From: Echiichthys vipera
Lineage: Eukaryota; Chordata; Actinopteri; Perciformes; Trachinidae
DNA: 64,000 nucleotides
NCBI GenBank assembly: GCA_963691815.1
Contig: OY829646.1
Location: 19,564,694-19,628,693 of the forward strand
Direction: 5' to 3'
Part shown: in pieces, positions 62,814-64,000 of the stretch
How positions within the stretch are numbered: the stretch's first letter is position 1
Layout: the number at the start of each line of letters is the position of its first letter
Position numbers and translations under genes: made by a program
Notes under the pieces: generated by a model
Databases searched by the model: none
The model's input: only the letters and a program-made list of their open reading frames with translations
Told to the model about the DNA's origin: nothing

Positions 62814-64000
62814 AGAGGGATATGTCCCCTTTTCTCTGCTTTTCTCTTTGGTCTGTTCTTTCCACACTCACCTGTTGGTTTTTGCCCCTGTATAACAAGT
62901 TTCTTAAGATGGGAGTGTTGATCCAGAGTTAGCTTCTAGTAGCCTCTTAGGTCAGGATTCATATGGGGAGCAGACTTTCCATGTTTTGATATTCACTCAC
63001 AGTTAGAATCAATTGATATCAACACCTTTCTCCTGCTTTCCACAGTTATTCCTCTTCAGTTTCTGCTATTATTACATCATTTTGTATTCGTGGCGTTGCA
63101 ACCTGATTCTAGATCAGCACTCCTGTTCTTAAGAAGCCAAGAACTCTCTTCACTCAATCTGCCGACAGTCTCCCTCTGTTTGGATTTTTCATTATGTTTT
63201 GGAAGGATACATACTCTGCTGTTCTTTTTACATTCTTAATAAATGTAAAGAATTGAAAAATGGAGTCTTGTTCATTGCATGTCCTTCACACGTGTACACT
63301 CGTATGCTCCGCACAGTGTTGTCCTAAAATATTTGATACTTTTTTTTGGCAAATAAAAAATCCTCCTCCCTGTGTTCAGGCTAGTTTTCTCAGTCGGTCT
63401 TCACATAAAAACAGCTACAGTGACAAAACCCACGCTGCCAGGTCTACTTAAAGCCCCACTCCAGGCAGGTATTTTAAAACTACAATGTTATCCTTAAACA
63501 TACTGTATCCATCAGGTGGACATTTATTTCATAATGTTGTGACAGAATACACTTTCTTTGACTTGAACCCGTTATCATGTTTAGCTTGTCCAGGTTCTGG
63601 ATCAAATCAGTGGTGCACATTAACATTTACATTCTCGCAAACTGCAAAAGTTTCAGATGAATTTCAGTATTGTAGCAGCCATTAGCTCCAATATGAGAGT
63701 TTCTGCCTAATGGGAAAATAATTAACTTATGAATACTTAATTTATATGAAAATGAAGTATTGCCATGTGTGGGGGCCCTGACATTTTTATGTGAGGAACT
63801 GCCAACTCTCCCTTTGCATTATGTACACTTGAGCTTTTGTATTTATTTATTTTGAGCTTTTCAAATTCACCATAAACAAAAGACAACACAAGTCGTCAAA
63901 AAATGGAGAAAGAAGTAATTAATTTCATTAGCTATTTCCTAAATTTACATCCGCAAAAAAAGTAGGAAAAATAAACTTAGCTTCCTACATTATTGATAAG
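62814..64000. other. psmb1 3' UTR and right-end flank, no further gene seen
   Basis: Sequence after the psmb1 polyadenylation signal (63238-63243) is AT-rich with only short chance frames. In human, TBP and PDCD2 are next to PSMB1; neither is visible before the window ends. Confidence 0.6.

Overview
The window is vertebrate, very probably a percomorph teleost. It carries multi-exon genes with GT-AG introns, long CA/TG microsatellites, and the SINE, hAT and Tc1 debris typical of spiny-rayed fish. I joined exons by hand, using splice consensus, reading phase and remembered vertebrate orthologues. No alignment or database search was run.

Layout, left to right: urb2 (minus, cut by the left edge, coding start at 4371); abcb10 (plus, 7602-18081, 14 coding exons); a striated-muscle alpha-actin, acta1 by position (plus, 26900-29586, with a non-coding first exon, TATA box and two CArG boxes upstream); ccsap (plus, 32631-35410); rab4a (minus, 40615-44711); phf10 (plus, 45957-57180); psmb1 (plus, 59760-62813). 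The genes from urb2 to rab4a keep the human 1q42 neighbourhood, without the NUP133 and TAF5L that lie there in human. phf10 and psmb1 belong to the human 6q27 neighbourhood, so the rab4a/phf10 head-to-head interval is a synteny junction. The seven proteins share no pathway: ribosome biogenesis, mitochondrial ABC transport, sarcomere, centriole/cilium, endosome recycling, PBAF chromatin remodelling and 20S proteasome.

Points most worth a second look: (1) the actin gene lacks one base in coding exon 3, which shifts frame after residue 138 and gives a stop in the next exon, although every other exon is intact; (2) three abcb10 and two rab4a acceptor sites have UG repeats directly against the AG, and abcb10 intron 3 also holds about 20 tandem near-consensus 5' splice sites followed by about 108 TG units; (3) reading through the phf10 exon 9 donor gives a short C-terminus containing K-x-E-x-x-S, matching the mammalian short isoform logic; (4) an inverted repeat of about 760 bp fills most of phf10 intron 8; (5) a non-autonomous hAT element has a perfect 8-bp target-site duplication, and one SINE is split by a second element.

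I saw no prokaryotic features, CRISPR arrays, rRNA genes or free-standing tRNA genes, and no clearly undescribed multi-gene system. The novelty here lies in gene structure and repeats.
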